Of a DNA stretch of 64,000 bases, positions 48,275 to 56,267 are shown piece after piece (position 1 is the first letter of the stretch; every line of letters begins with the position of its first letter). The stretch covers positions 8,122,001 to 8,186,000 of the forward strand of contig NZ_CP163525.1 of NCBI RefSeq assembly GCF_041080655.1, given 5' to 3'. The notes under the pieces were generated by a model. It did not search any database, had not been told where the DNA came from, and saw only the letters and a program-made list of their open reading frames with translations. Source of the stretch: Streptomyces sp. CG4. GTDB taxonomy: Bacteria > Actinomycetota > Actinomycetes > Streptomycetales > Streptomycetaceae. The position numbers were made by a program, and so were the translations under genes.

Positions 48275-49513
48275 TCAGTTGCCGACGCGGCGGCGCAGGT
48301 CCTGGAACGCGGTGTAGTTCGCGATGACCTCGATCCGGCCGGGCGGGCACATCTGCACGGCCTGGTCGAGATTCTCGCAGACCTGGAAGTGCTGGTTCGC
48401 GACCTCCAGACGGACGGCGAGGTCCAGCTTGCGGTCGCCGATCACGAAGATCGGGTGGCCGGTCAGCCGGGTGTAGTCGACGTCCCACAGCCAGGAGGTG
48501 TCGGTGCCGTCGGCGCCGCGGGCGTTCACGGACAGGATCACCGGCGCGGGCGGCGGGTCGATCAGGGAGAAGGTCTCCAGCCAGCCGGCCGGGTTCTTGG
48601 CCAGCAGCAGGCGCAGATCACGGTTCTGGAACTGCACCACGTCGTACCGGCCGGCCACGGCCTGCACCTGGTACATCCGCTCCAGCGCGACCTGCGGCGG
48701 CACCCCGAAGACGGCGGCGACGGCCGCGGAGCTGGCCGCGTTCGCCTTGTTCGCGCGCCCCGGCAGCTGCAGATGAATGGGCCAGGCCGACCCGTGCGGG
48801 TCCAGCACATGGTCCCCGGACAGCGCCCAGGCCGGCTGGGGCCGCCGGAAACCGCACTCGCCGCAGAACCAGTCGTCGCCGGGGCGCTGCATCACGCCAC
48901 CGCAGGACGGGCAGGACCAGGCGTCGTCCTTCCACATCTGCCCGGCCGCGACCCAGATCACATTCGGGGACGAGGAGGCGGCCCACACCACCAGCGGGTC
49001 GTCGCAGTTCGCGACGATGACGGCCTTGGAGCCGGCGAGGCCCTCGCGCCAGTTCTCGGCGAGCATCCGGGTCTCGGCGGCGCGGTCCAGCTGGTCACGG
49101 GAGAGGTTGAGCAGCGCGATGCACTTGGGAGCCGTGTCCCGCGCCACACCCGCCAGGTACTTCTCGTCGACCTCGATGACGCCGAACTTGGCGTCCGAGC
49201 TGCCCGCGAGCGCGGAGGTGATACCGGCCGGCATGTTCGCGCCGAGCGCGTTCGAGACGACCGGGCCCGCGGCGCGCAGCGCCTCGGCGATCAGCCGGGT
49301 GGTCGTGGTCTTGCCGTTGGTCGCCGAGACCAGGACGACGTCCAGGTTCTGCGCGAGCCGGGCGAGCAGGTCGGGGTCGAGTTTCAGCGCGACCCGGCCG
49401 CCGATCACCGACCCGCTGCCGCGCCCCGCGGCGCGCGATGCCGCAGCGACCGCCTTGCCGGCGGTCACTGCCAGCTTGGCCCGCGGCGTGAGCGGGTCCG
49501 AGTTGCCTGCCAT
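48275..49513 (-). CDS. murT: Lipid II isoglutaminyl synthase, MurT subunit
   Basis: The 412-residue protein is a Mur-ligase-like enzyme: ATP loop LVSATNGKTTTTRLIAEALR, central FGVIEVDEKYLAGVARDTAP, a four-Cys zinc ribbon (CPSCGG and CGECGF) near residues 204-228, and the C-terminal DUF1727 region (FVIGDRKLDLAVRLEVANQH). With GatD it amidates lipid II D-glutamate to D-isoglutamine, needed for peptidoglycan crosslinking in Actinobacteria. ATG 49513 gives AGNSDPLTPRAKLAVTAGKA; the longer frame extends antisense into the def region. Confidence 0.93.
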   Translation of the reverse strand: MAGNSDPLTPRAKLAVTAGKAVAAASRAAGRGSGSVIGGRVALKLDPDLLARLAQNLDVVLVSATNGKTTTTRLIAEALRAAGPVVSNALGANMPAGITSALAGSSDAKFGVIEVDEKYLAGVARDTAPKCIALLNLSRDQLDRAAETRMLAENWREGLAGSKAVIVANCDDPLVVWAASSSPNVIWVAAGQMWKDDAWSCPSCGGVMQRPGDDWFCGECGFRRPQPAWALSGDHVLDPHGSAWPIHLQLPGRANKANAASSAAVAAVFGVPPQVALERMYQVQAVAGRYDVVQFQNRDLRLLLAKNPAGWLETFSLIDPPPAPVILSVNARGADGTDTSWLWDVDYTRLTGHPIFVIGDRKLDLAVRLEVANQHFQVCENLDQAVQMCPPGRIEVIANYTAFQDLRRRVGN

Positions 49514-49667
49514 CAGTTCTCGATCCTCCTTGCGTACGCGCCGCGCCTGGGGCCATCCGGCAACGTGGTGTGGGGTCCTCAGCCTATCGAGATCCATTCG
49601 CACACCCGAATCCCGGCCCACGCCATGCGCGGCGGGCATGAGCTGAAGGAACCGTACCCTTGCCGCT

Positions 49668-50207
49668 ATGCGACACGGCACGATCCCGGGCGCCCACGGG
49701 CGAGTCCGGCCCCTTTCCCTGCTCGGCGACAGCGCTCTCCACGAGCCCTGCCGCGAGGTCTCCGGCTTCGGACCCGAAGTGGCCGCCCTCGTGGAGGACT
49801 TGTTCGCGACCATGTACGCCGCGCAAGGGGTCGGGCTGGCGGCGAATCAGGTCGGGGTGCCGTGGCGCGTCTTCGTCTACGACTGTCCGGATGATGACGA
49901 TGTGCGCCACCTCGGCCACGTGGTGAACCCCCGCCTCGTCGAGACGGACGGCGTGGTGATCCGCGGCCCGGAGGGCTGCCTGTCCCTGCCGGGGCTGGAG
50001 GCGGGGACGGAGCGCTACGACCATGCGGTGATCGAGGGCGTGACGATGACGGGGGAGCCGGTCACCGTCCACGGCACGGGGTTCTTCGCCCGCTGCCTGC
50101 AGCACGAGTACGACCACCTGGAGGGCCGCGTGTACGCGGATCACCTCACGGGGTGGCGCAAGCGCAGATTGGCCAGGCAGATCTCCCGAGCTTCATGGAG
50201 CCGGTGA
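49668..50207 (+). CDS. def: Peptide deformylase
   Basis: The 179-residue metalloenzyme removes the N-formyl group from new proteins. All three motifs are present: GVGLAANQVG (motif I), EGCLSLPGLE (II, Cys metal ligand) and LQHEYDHLEG (III, two His ligands and catalytic Glu). Start ATG 49668 lies only 7 bases after a TACCCT-like -10 box (49655-49660), so the mRNA may be leaderless. It is divergent from murT and convergent with a TetR gene. Confidence 0.95.
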   Translation: MRHGTIPGAHGRVRPLSLLGDSALHEPCREVSGFGPEVAALVEDLFATMYAAQGVGLAANQVGVPWRVFVYDCPDDDDVRHLGHVVNPRLVETDGVVIRGPEGCLSLPGLEAGTERYDHAVIEGVTMTGEPVTVHGTGFFARCLQHEYDHLEGRVYADHLTGWRKRRLARQISRASWSR

Positions 50208-50222
50208 GGGAGTCGCCCCTCA
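50205..50222. terminator. Short hairpin between def and the TetR gene
   Basis: TGAGGG-AGTCGC-CCCTCA overlaps both convergent stop codons. The 6-bp stem is weak, so its role is uncertain. Confidence 0.35.
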
Positions 50223-50864
50223 GAACCCCGGGCCTCCCATTCTGTCCCCGGCGGCCGCAAGGCGACCCCACAACAGATCGGCAAGGGACCGCACCAACTC
50301 GGCCCGGGAGCAAGGACGTTCACCCAGCCACCAGTCCCCGGCCGCATGCATCATCCCGACGATCCCATGCCCCCACACCCGGGCCAGCTGCTGACTCTCA
50401 GGTCCGAGATCCACCCGCTCCTCGATGACCTGGGCAAGCTCCTCGCCCATCCGCCGAAGCAGCGGCGCCGAATGCTTGCCGACGTCGAAGCCCTGGTCGC
50501 CGCCCTGACTCCCCTCCGCCGGATGCATCAGGAACCGGTACACCTGCGGCCGTGCCTCGATCGCGGCGAGATACGTGTCCAGCGTGGACTCGACCCGCTC
50601 CCGTCGATCCGCCGGAGCGTCCAGCGCCGCCCGCAGTGAATCGAGCAGCGCGTCCGTGTGCCGCTTGGCAAGGGCGGCGTAAAGCCCGCCCTTGTCGCCG
50701 AAGTGCCGGTACAGAATCGGCTTCGTGATCCCCGCCTCCGCAGCGATCGCGTTCATCGACGCCTGTGGGCCGTCGCGCAGCACCACCCGGTCGGCGGCCT
50801 CCAGCAGCTCGCGCCGTCGGCGGTCGGCGGACCGCTGCTGCTCGGTCCGCTGTGTGGTGTCCAT
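50220..50864 (-). CDS. TetR-family transcriptional regulator
   Basis: The 214-residue TetR protein has an N-terminal helix-turn-helix (RRRELLEAADRVVLRDGPQA; ITKPILYRHFGDKGGLYAAL) and a helical ligand-binding domain (PQVYRFLMHPAEGSQGG; GHGIVGMMHAAGDWWLGERP). It is divergent from an acyl-CoA dehydrogenase gene, with a CGGTAAC/GTTACCG palindrome 35 bp before that gene. It probably senses a fatty acyl-CoA or related lipid. Start is the ATG at 50864. Confidence 0.9.
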   Translation of the reverse strand: MDTTQRTEQQRSADRRRRELLEAADRVVLRDGPQASMNAIAAEAGITKPILYRHFGDKGGLYAALAKRHTDALLDSLRAALDAPADRRERVESTLDTYLAAIEARPQVYRFLMHPAEGSQGGDQGFDVGKHSAPLLRRMGEELAQVIEERVDLGPESQQLARVWGHGIVGMMHAAGDWWLGERPCSRAELVRSLADLLWGRLAAAGDRMGGPGF

Positions 50865-50978
50865 GTGCTCTCCCCACCCGTGCTGATTCGGTGACGCTTG
50901 CGCAAACTAACACTGACTGTGCCCCTGGCATCGAACGGGATGCCGAGGTGTCATCGAAGGTTGACTTTTCCTACCCGT

Positions 50979-51000
50979 CGGTAACACACTCGGGTTACCG
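50979..51000. promoter_or_regulatory. TetR operator palindrome
   Basis: CGGTAAC-ACACTCGG-GTTACCG is a perfect inverted repeat with 7-bp arms, between the divergent TetR and acyl-CoA dehydrogenase genes; a further GTAAC half-site follows at 51004. Confidence 0.65.
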
Positions 51001-51034
51001 CTAGTAACACCGTATCGCCGCCGCTGGAGGGGAC

Positions 51035-52261
51035 ATGGCCGAGTTCACCATGGAGCTGAACGACGAACAGAGGGAAGTCCGGGACTGGCTCCATGGCTTC
51101 GCCGCCGATGTGATCCGTCCCGCGGCAGCCGAGTGGGACGAGCGCGAGGAGACTCCCTGGCCCGTCATCCAGGAGGCCGCGAAGGTTGGCATCTACTCCC
51201 TGGACTTCTACGCGCAGCAGTACTTCGACTCCACCGGGCTCGGCATCCCGATGGCCATGGAGGAGCTGTTCTGGGGGGACGCGGGCATCGCCCTCTCCAT
51301 CGTGGGCACCGGCCTGGCCGCCGTGGGCGTGCTCGCCAACGGCACCGAGGAACAGATCGGCACCTGGATCCCGCAGATGTACGGCGACCAGACCGACGTC
51401 AAGGTGGCCGCGTTCTGCTCCTCCGAGCCCGACGCCGGCTCCGACGTCGCCTCCATGCGGACGCGAGCCGTGTACGACGAGGCCAAGGACGAGTGGGTGA
51501 TCAACGGCACGAAGACCTGGGCGACCAACGGCGGCATCGCCAACGTCCACGTCGTCGTCGCCAGCGTCGACCCGGAGCTGGGCTCCAAGGGCCACGCGTC
51601 CTTCATCGTCCCGCCGGGCACGCCGGGGCTCGCCCAGGGCCAGAAGTTCAAGAAACACGGGATTCGTGCCTCGCACACCGCCGAGGTCATCCTCGACAAC
51701 GTCCGTGTTCCCGGTTCCTGCCTGCTCGGAGGCAAGGAGAAGCTGGACGAGCGGCTCGCCCGTTCCCGTGAGAAGGCGAAGGCCTCCGGGGAGCGGGTGA
51801 AGAACGCCGCCATGGCGACGTTCGAGGCGTCCCGGCCCGCCGTGGGAGCCATGGCGGTCGGCACCGCTCGGGCGGCTTACGAGGTCGCACTCGACTACGC
51901 CAGGACCCGCGAGCAGTTCGGGCGGCCGATCATCGACAACCAGGGCGTCGCCTTTCAGCTCGCGGACATGCGCACGCAGATCGACGCGGCTCGTCTGCTC
52001 GTCTGGCGGGCCTCGTGGATGGCCGTCAACGGCAAGCCGTTCACCGCCGCCGAGGGGTCGATGTCCAAGCTGTTCGCGAGCGAGACCGCGAAGAAGGTGA
52101 CCGCGCAGGCCATCCAGATACTGGGCGGGAACGGGTACACGCGTGAGTACCCGGTCGAGCGGATGCACCGGGACAGCGCGATCTACACGATCTTCGAGGG
52201 GACGAGTGAGATTCAGCGGCTCGTCATCGCGCGGACCTTGGCCGGGATGCCGATTCGGTAG
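51035..52261 (+). CDS. Acyl-CoA dehydrogenase
   Basis: The 408-residue flavoenzyme dehydrogenates acyl-CoA at the alpha-beta bond. Motifs: VAAFCSSEPDAGSDVASMRT (FAD/substrate loop), DEWVINGTKTWATNGGIANV, and near the C-terminus RDSAIYTIFEGTSEIQRLVI with the catalytic Glu in the FEGTSE loop. ATG 51035 opens AEFTMELNDEQREVRDWLHG. The gene is divergent from a TetR gene and monocistronic. Substrate chain length is not evident. Confidence 0.93.
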   Translation: MAEFTMELNDEQREVRDWLHGFAADVIRPAAAEWDEREETPWPVIQEAAKVGIYSLDFYAQQYFDSTGLGIPMAMEELFWGDAGIALSIVGTGLAAVGVLANGTEEQIGTWIPQMYGDQTDVKVAAFCSSEPDAGSDVASMRTRAVYDEAKDEWVINGTKTWATNGGIANVHVVVASVDPELGSKGHASFIVPPGTPGLAQGQKFKKHGIRASHTAEVILDNVRVPGSCLLGGKEKLDERLARSREKAKASGERVKNAAMATFEASRPAVGAMAVGTARAAYEVALDYARTREQFGRPIIDNQGVAFQLADMRTQIDAARLLVWRASWMAVNGKPFTAAEGSMSKLFASETAKKVTAQAIQILGGNGYTREYPVERMHRDSAIYTIFEGTSEIQRLVIARTLAGMPIR

Positions 52262-52304
52262 CGACGTCAGGGTTGCTGCGCGATCCGGTCACACCGCCGA
52301 GTGC

Positions 52305-52331
52305 GGCTGGTCGCGCAGTTCCCCGCGCCCC
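52305..52331. repeat. Dispersed Streptomyces intergenic repeat, copy 1
   Basis: The core GGCTGGTCGCGCAGTTCCCC and following C-rich bases match 59831-59857 with two differences. It lies between the acyl-CoA dehydrogenase and the momA 3' end. Confidence 0.7.
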
Positions 52332-52344
52332 ATGGCAGGGACAC

Positions 52345-52866
52345 TCACCTGTGTCTCAAAGGTGTGAGTTGCTCGATGTCGTACTTGGCCCGTAGCGCCT
52401 CGATCGCCTCCTGGTCCGGCGGGCCGCCGTTGCCCAGGATCTCCAGCAGCTCCTCGAAATAGCGCTCGTGGTCCGGTGGGGGCGCGGCCTGGAAGAACAT
52501 CTTCGCCGGGCTGTCCGTCGGATTGGCGAAGGCGTGCGGACAACCGGGGGGAACGACGATGACCGTGCCCGGAGTCGCGCGCACCACCCTGTTGCCCGAA
52601 CTCGACTCCCACTTCTGCCACTTGTCGGGGGTGCGGATGACCGGCTCGAAGGCGAGGACGTCCAGTTCTCCCTCCAGGACGTAGAACAACTCCTCGCTGC
52701 GGGTGTGCACATGGGCGCCCACGTCGAAGCCCGGCGGGACCTCCACCTCGAAGGTGGAGGCCATCCGCGAATGCGTGCCGGTGACCTTGAACGTCACGCG
52801 CTGGGCCGGTGTCTCGACGACGCGGCCGTGGCCCGGCGGTACATACAGTCCCTCGGTCCATGTCAT
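52345..52866 (-). CDS. momA: Cupin monooxygenase (MomA-like, quinone-forming)
   Basis: The 173-residue protein has a cupin core: PPGFDVGAHVHTRSEELFYV, EGELDVLAFEPVI and TPGTVIVVPPGCPHAFANPT. The metal-binding His/Glu pattern HVH-(4)-EELFYVLEGELD matches cupin motif 1 and PPGCPHAF is motif 2. Following rppA and cyp158A2 in this operon, MomA-type cupins oxidise 1,3,6,8-tetrahydroxynaphthalene to flaviolin in Streptomyces. The assignment rests on operon position plus cupin motifs. It starts 8 bp after the P450 stop. Confidence 0.85.
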   Translation of the reverse strand: MTWTEGLYVPPGHGRVVETPAQRVTFKVTGTHSRMASTFEVEVPPGFDVGAHVHTRSEELFYVLEGELDVLAFEPVIRTPDKWQKWESSSGNRVVRATPGTVIVVPPGCPHAFANPTDSPAKMFFQAAPPPDHERYFEELLEILGNGGPPDQEAIEALRAKYDIEQLTPLRHR

Positions 52867-52873
52867 GGGAGGC

Positions 52874-54088
52874 TCACCAGGTCACCGGCAGGGCCTCGGG
52901 GCCCCGGATCAGCGCGCCCTTCTTGAAGGGCACCTGCTCCGGCGGTACGGCCAGGCGCAGGCCCGGCACCCGGTCCAGCAGGGCGTCCACCATGAGTTCC
53001 TCCTCCAGCCGGGCCAGCATGTTGCCGGGGCAGAAGTGCGGGCCGAAGCCGAAGGAGACGTGCGGGTTGGGGCTGCGGGAGAAGTCGATGGTCTCCGGAT
53101 CGGGGAAGACCTGCGGGTCGCGGTTGGCGGCCAGGTAGGAGTTGTACACCGCGTCGCCCGCGCGGATCCGGACGCCCCGGATCTCCACGTCCTCCAGGGC
53201 GATCCGGGACAGGCCGACGGCGTTGCGGTGCGGGATCCAGCGCAGGAGTTCGTCGATCGCCCTGGGGCGGATCTCCGGTTCCGCGCGCAGTCGGTCCACC
53301 AGGTCGGGGCGGGTCATCAGCAGATAGAACAGCTGCCCGCTGTTGTTGGTGACCGCCTCGCCGCCGATCTGGAGGAGACCGGCGAGCCCGACGGCCTCCT
53401 CCAGGGTGACCTCGCCCCGGCCGACCGCGGCACCGAGCAGTGAGGCGACGTCCTCGGCCGTGCTGTTCTCGCGCAGCGCGATCAGGTCCGAGAAGTAGGC
53501 GGCCATCTCCCGCTTGGCCTTCTCGCTGACCTCCTTGCCGTTCGAGGAGGACAGGATGAGCTGGGTCCAGGTGTGCATGGTGTGCCGGTCGGCGGCCGGG
53601 ACGCCCATCATTTCGCAGATCACCGCGATCGGGAACGGGCTGAGGATCGTGGCCGTGAGATCGGCGGGCGGGCCGTCCTGGAGGAGTTCGTCGACGAGTT
53701 CGTCCAGCATGGCGCGCGCTTTCTCGCGCACCCGCTCCACCCCTTTCGCGGTGAACGCGGCCGCCACCGAGCGGCGCAGCCGGGTGTGGTCGGGCGGGTC
53801 GAGGAAGCCGACCGCGCCCGGGTCGGGGATGAAGTGCGGGGCCAGCCGGGTGACCGGCTTCTTCATCACCTCCTCGCGGCTGAAGCGGGGGTCGTTGGTG
53901 ACCATGCGGACGTCGTCCATCCGGGTCACCAGCCAGGCCCAGCCCTCGCCGTTGGGCAGCTGGATGCGGGTGACGGGTCCTTCGCGCATCAGCTCTCTCA
54001 GCACCGGGTCGAAGTCCGTCCCGGTCAGGTCGAGCGCCGGCCAGTGCCGGATCGGGGGCAGGGTCTCGGTGAGCGTCTCTTCGGTCAT
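52874..54088 (-). CDS. cyp158A2: Cytochrome P450, CYP158A2-like biflaviolin synthase
   Basis: The 404-residue P450 has the heme loop FGFGPHFCPGNMLARLEEEL, ExxR in RAIDELLRWIPHRNA, and IALEDVEIRGVRIRAGDAVY. The I-helix reads IGGEAVTNNSGQLF, without the usual acid-Thr proton relay pair, as I recall for CYP158A2. In S. coelicolor CYP158A2 couples flaviolin into dimers and trimers that form protective brown pigments. The gene lies 7 bp downstream of rppA, which makes the precursor, and upstream of momA. Start ATG 54088. Confidence 0.9.
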   Translation of the reverse strand: MTEETLTETLPPIRHWPALDLTGTDFDPVLRELMREGPVTRIQLPNGEGWAWLVTRMDDVRMVTNDPRFSREEVMKKPVTRLAPHFIPDPGAVGFLDPPDHTRLRRSVAAAFTAKGVERVREKARAMLDELVDELLQDGPPADLTATILSPFPIAVICEMMGVPAADRHTMHTWTQLILSSSNGKEVSEKAKREMAAYFSDLIALRENSTAEDVASLLGAAVGRGEVTLEEAVGLAGLLQIGGEAVTNNSGQLFYLLMTRPDLVDRLRAEPEIRPRAIDELLRWIPHRNAVGLSRIALEDVEIRGVRIRAGDAVYNSYLAANRDPQVFPDPETIDFSRSPNPHVSFGFGPHFCPGNMLARLEEELMVDALLDRVPGLRLAVPPEQVPFKKGALIRGPEALPVTW

Positions 54089-54095
54089 GCCGTAC

Positions 54096-55160
54096 TCATG
54101 CCGTTTCTCGGTCAGAGCTGCGCCAGCGGCCCAGCGCCATTTCCGCGGTGATGCCGGGTCCGAACCCGGCGAGGAGCCCGCGCGCCCGGTGCTCGGCGCC
54201 GCCCTCGTCGAACATCCGGCGCAGCGCGTCCAGCACGACGCCGGAGGCGATGTTGCCGTACTCGGTGAGGGTGGCCCGGCTGAACCGGAACGCGTGCGGG
54301 TCGACCTGGAGGAACTTGCTCAGGTCGTCGAGGATGCGCGGCCCACCGGCGTGGACGATGTAGAAGTCCAGGTCGGACGCGTCCCAGCCGTGGGTGCCCG
54401 CGAGGTCCTGCAAGGCCGGGGCCAGCGGTTCCATGGTGGCCGGCACCCGCTTGTCGAGCAGGAAGTGGAAGCCGGTCGCGCGGACGTCGTACATGATCCA
54501 CTCTTCGGTCTTCGGGATCAGGTACGAGCCGTTGCGCTCCAGCTCGATGCCGGTGCCGCCCTTGCCGCGGACCACGGCCGCGGCTATGCCGTCACCGAAC
54601 AGGCCGTTGGAGAGCAGCGAGCCGACGCCGAGGTCGGTGGGCTGGTAGCACAGCGAGCAGAACTCGCAGGTCACGATGAGTGCATTGGCCTCGGGGTAGG
54701 CCACGCAGAAGTCGTGTGCGCGGTTGATCGCCGCGCCGCCGGCCGCACAGCCCAGCTGGGCTATGGGGAACTGCCGGGTGGTGGAGTCGAAGTCCATCTC
54801 GTTGATCAGCCACGCGGTGAGCGAGGGCATCATGAAGCCCGTGCACGAGACGTAGATGATCACGTCTATGTCGGTGGTGAGGAGCTCCGCGTCGTCGAGC
54901 GCCCGCTGTATCACCGCGGGGACCCGGGCCTTGGCCTCGGCCTCGTAGAGCTTGTTGCGCTCCTCGAAGCCGGGGTGCTTGAGGGTCTCCTCGATGGGCT
55001 GCACGATGTGCCGGGTCTTGACGCCCGTGTTCTCGATCAGCCGCAGCGCGAGCGGCAGTTGCGGGTGATCCGCGTGACGGGAGCGCGCCAGTTCCAGCGT
55101 CTCCTCCATCGTGATCACATGTTCCGGAACCGACACCGAGGGTCTGCACAAAGTCGCCAT
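54096..55160 (-). CDS. rppA: Type III polyketide synthase RppA (1,3,6,8-tetrahydroxynaphthalene synthase)
   Basis: The 354-residue type III PKS condenses five malonyl-CoA units into tetrahydroxynaphthalene. The Cys nucleophile is in FPIAQLGCAAGGAAINRAHD, His in FYIVHAGGPRIL and Asn in TEYGNIASGVVLDA, giving the Cys-His-Asn triad. Segments VTCEFCSLCYQPTDLGVGSL and FGDGIAAAVVRG are typical of RppA. It heads rppA-cyp158A2-momA. ATG 55160 is right; the alternative to 55248 is a shadow. A divergent TenA-like gene begins 186 bp away, so the promoter is between. Confidence 0.95.
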   Translation of the reverse strand: MATLCRPSVSVPEHVITMEETLELARSRHADHPQLPLALRLIENTGVKTRHIVQPIEETLKHPGFEERNKLYEAEAKARVPAVIQRALDDAELLTTDIDVIIYVSCTGFMMPSLTAWLINEMDFDSTTRQFPIAQLGCAAGGAAINRAHDFCVAYPEANALIVTCEFCSLCYQPTDLGVGSLLSNGLFGDGIAAAVVRGKGGTGIELERNGSYLIPKTEEWIMYDVRATGFHFLLDKRVPATMEPLAPALQDLAGTHGWDASDLDFYIVHAGGPRILDDLSKFLQVDPHAFRFSRATLTEYGNIASGVVLDALRRMFDEGGAEHRARGLLAGFGPGITAEMALGRWRSSDRETA

Positions 55161-55346
55161 GAACCGTGCCTGCTTTCAGCCTTCCGGAAGGCCTTCGCCC
55201 ACCGGTCAGAGGTCGTTCACCCTTGGGAGGTGGTTCACCCACGATCACTCGGACTGGCGACGATCTCTCGCCGAACTACTCCAGACTGGGGACACCGTGT
55301 CAGGCTCGGACGAGAAGAAGCACGTCCGCGCGAGGGAGAAAGCACC

Positions 55347-55994
55347 ATGACGGCAACGGCCGGGGACCTGCTGCAGACGACCACCCGGGCACTCGCCCCG
55401 GACCCGACGGCCAACCCAGTCGTCCCCCTAGTGGAACGCGGCGAGGCGCCCCCGCGGACCCTCGCGAGGCTGGCCCTGGAACAGCAGTGGGTGATCCCGG
55501 CCGACCGCCGCTCCTTCGAGCACCTGGCCCAGCGTTCCGGCCCCGCCGCCGCGGTCTTCTTCACCACCCTCGCGACCGGCGAGGAACGGGCGGGAACGCA
55601 CCTGGAGGCCTTCGCCCGGGCCGTCGGCGTGACGGCGGACCACTCCCGCGCCTACCTCCCCCTGCCCGGCTGCCAGGCCTACCCCGCCTACGTCTCCTGG
55701 CTGGCCCTCAATGCCGACCCGGCGGACGCCGTCCTGGCCCTCACGGCGAACTTCTCCGCCTGGGGCGGCTACTGCGCCCGCATCGCGACGGGCCTGCGCA
55801 CGCACTACGGTTTCGGGGACGAGGCCTGCGCCTTCTTCGACTTCTTCGCCGAGCCGTCCCCGGACTTGGACGAACAGGCGACGGCGGCGGTACAGGCGGG
55901 CCTGGACTCCGGCACCTTGCACACGAACAGCGCACACACCTACGGAACCTTGCTCCAGACGTACGAGAGCATGTTCTGGGCAGCGCTGAGCTGA
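55347..55994 (+). CDS. TenA/heme-oxygenase-fold protein
   Basis: The 215-residue protein is helical with Trp/Tyr/Phe-rich helices (FEHLAQRSGPAAAVFFTTLA, YPAYVSWLALNADPADAVLA, LTANFSAWGGYCARIATGLR, CAFFDFFAEPSPDLDEQATA). The pattern resembles the TenA/PqqC/heme-oxygenase fold, seen in thiaminase II and in small regulators or dehydratases. I cannot point to a thiaminase catalytic Cys with certainty. It is divergent from rppA and behind GAGGGAGAA; a functional link to the naphthoquinone pathway is possible but only positional. Confidence 0.55.
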   Translation: MTATAGDLLQTTTRALAPDPTANPVVPLVERGEAPPRTLARLALEQQWVIPADRRSFEHLAQRSGPAAAVFFTTLATGEERAGTHLEAFARAVGVTADHSRAYLPLPGCQAYPAYVSWLALNADPADAVLALTANFSAWGGYCARIATGLRTHYGFGDEACAFFDFFAEPSPDLDEQATAAVQAGLDSGTLHTNSAHTYGTLLQTYESMFWAALS

Positions 55995-56008
55995 CGGAGC
56001 CGAACGAC

Positions 56009-56242
56009 CTACGGCGCCCCGCTGCTGTGCGCGATACACGCCACGTCGATACGATCCGCCAGCTTGGCCAACTCAATGGTCAGCGCGGCGACCGTATCCT
56101 CGTCCAGCCTCTGCTCCCCGCCCTCGACAAGCCGCAGCCACCGAGCCCCCACGGTCCGCAGCAACTTACTCACATCGGCCGCGGCCACCTGCAAGGTCCC
56201 ACGGTCGTCCACGATCAGAGGCAGAGTCACTTCGCCGTTCAC
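56009..56242 (-). CDS. DUF6213-type small protein
   Basis: A 77-residue protein from GTG 56242 (NGEVTLPLIVDDRGTLQVAA, DVSKLLRTVGARWLRLVEGG). It is soluble and mostly beta then helical. I associate it with a small Streptomyces-only family often named DUF6213. Convergent with the TenA-like gene, and 26 bp downstream of the aldehyde dehydrogenase gene reading in the same direction. An upstream in-frame extension to 56332 lies antisense to that gene's end and is not needed. Confidence 0.65.
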   Translation of the reverse strand: MNGEVTLPLIVDDRGTLQVAAADVSKLLRTVGARWLRLVEGGEQRLDEDTVAALTIELAKLADRIDVACIAHSSGAP

Positions 56243-56267
56243 AGACCGGATGCTAGCCGCGCGGCGC

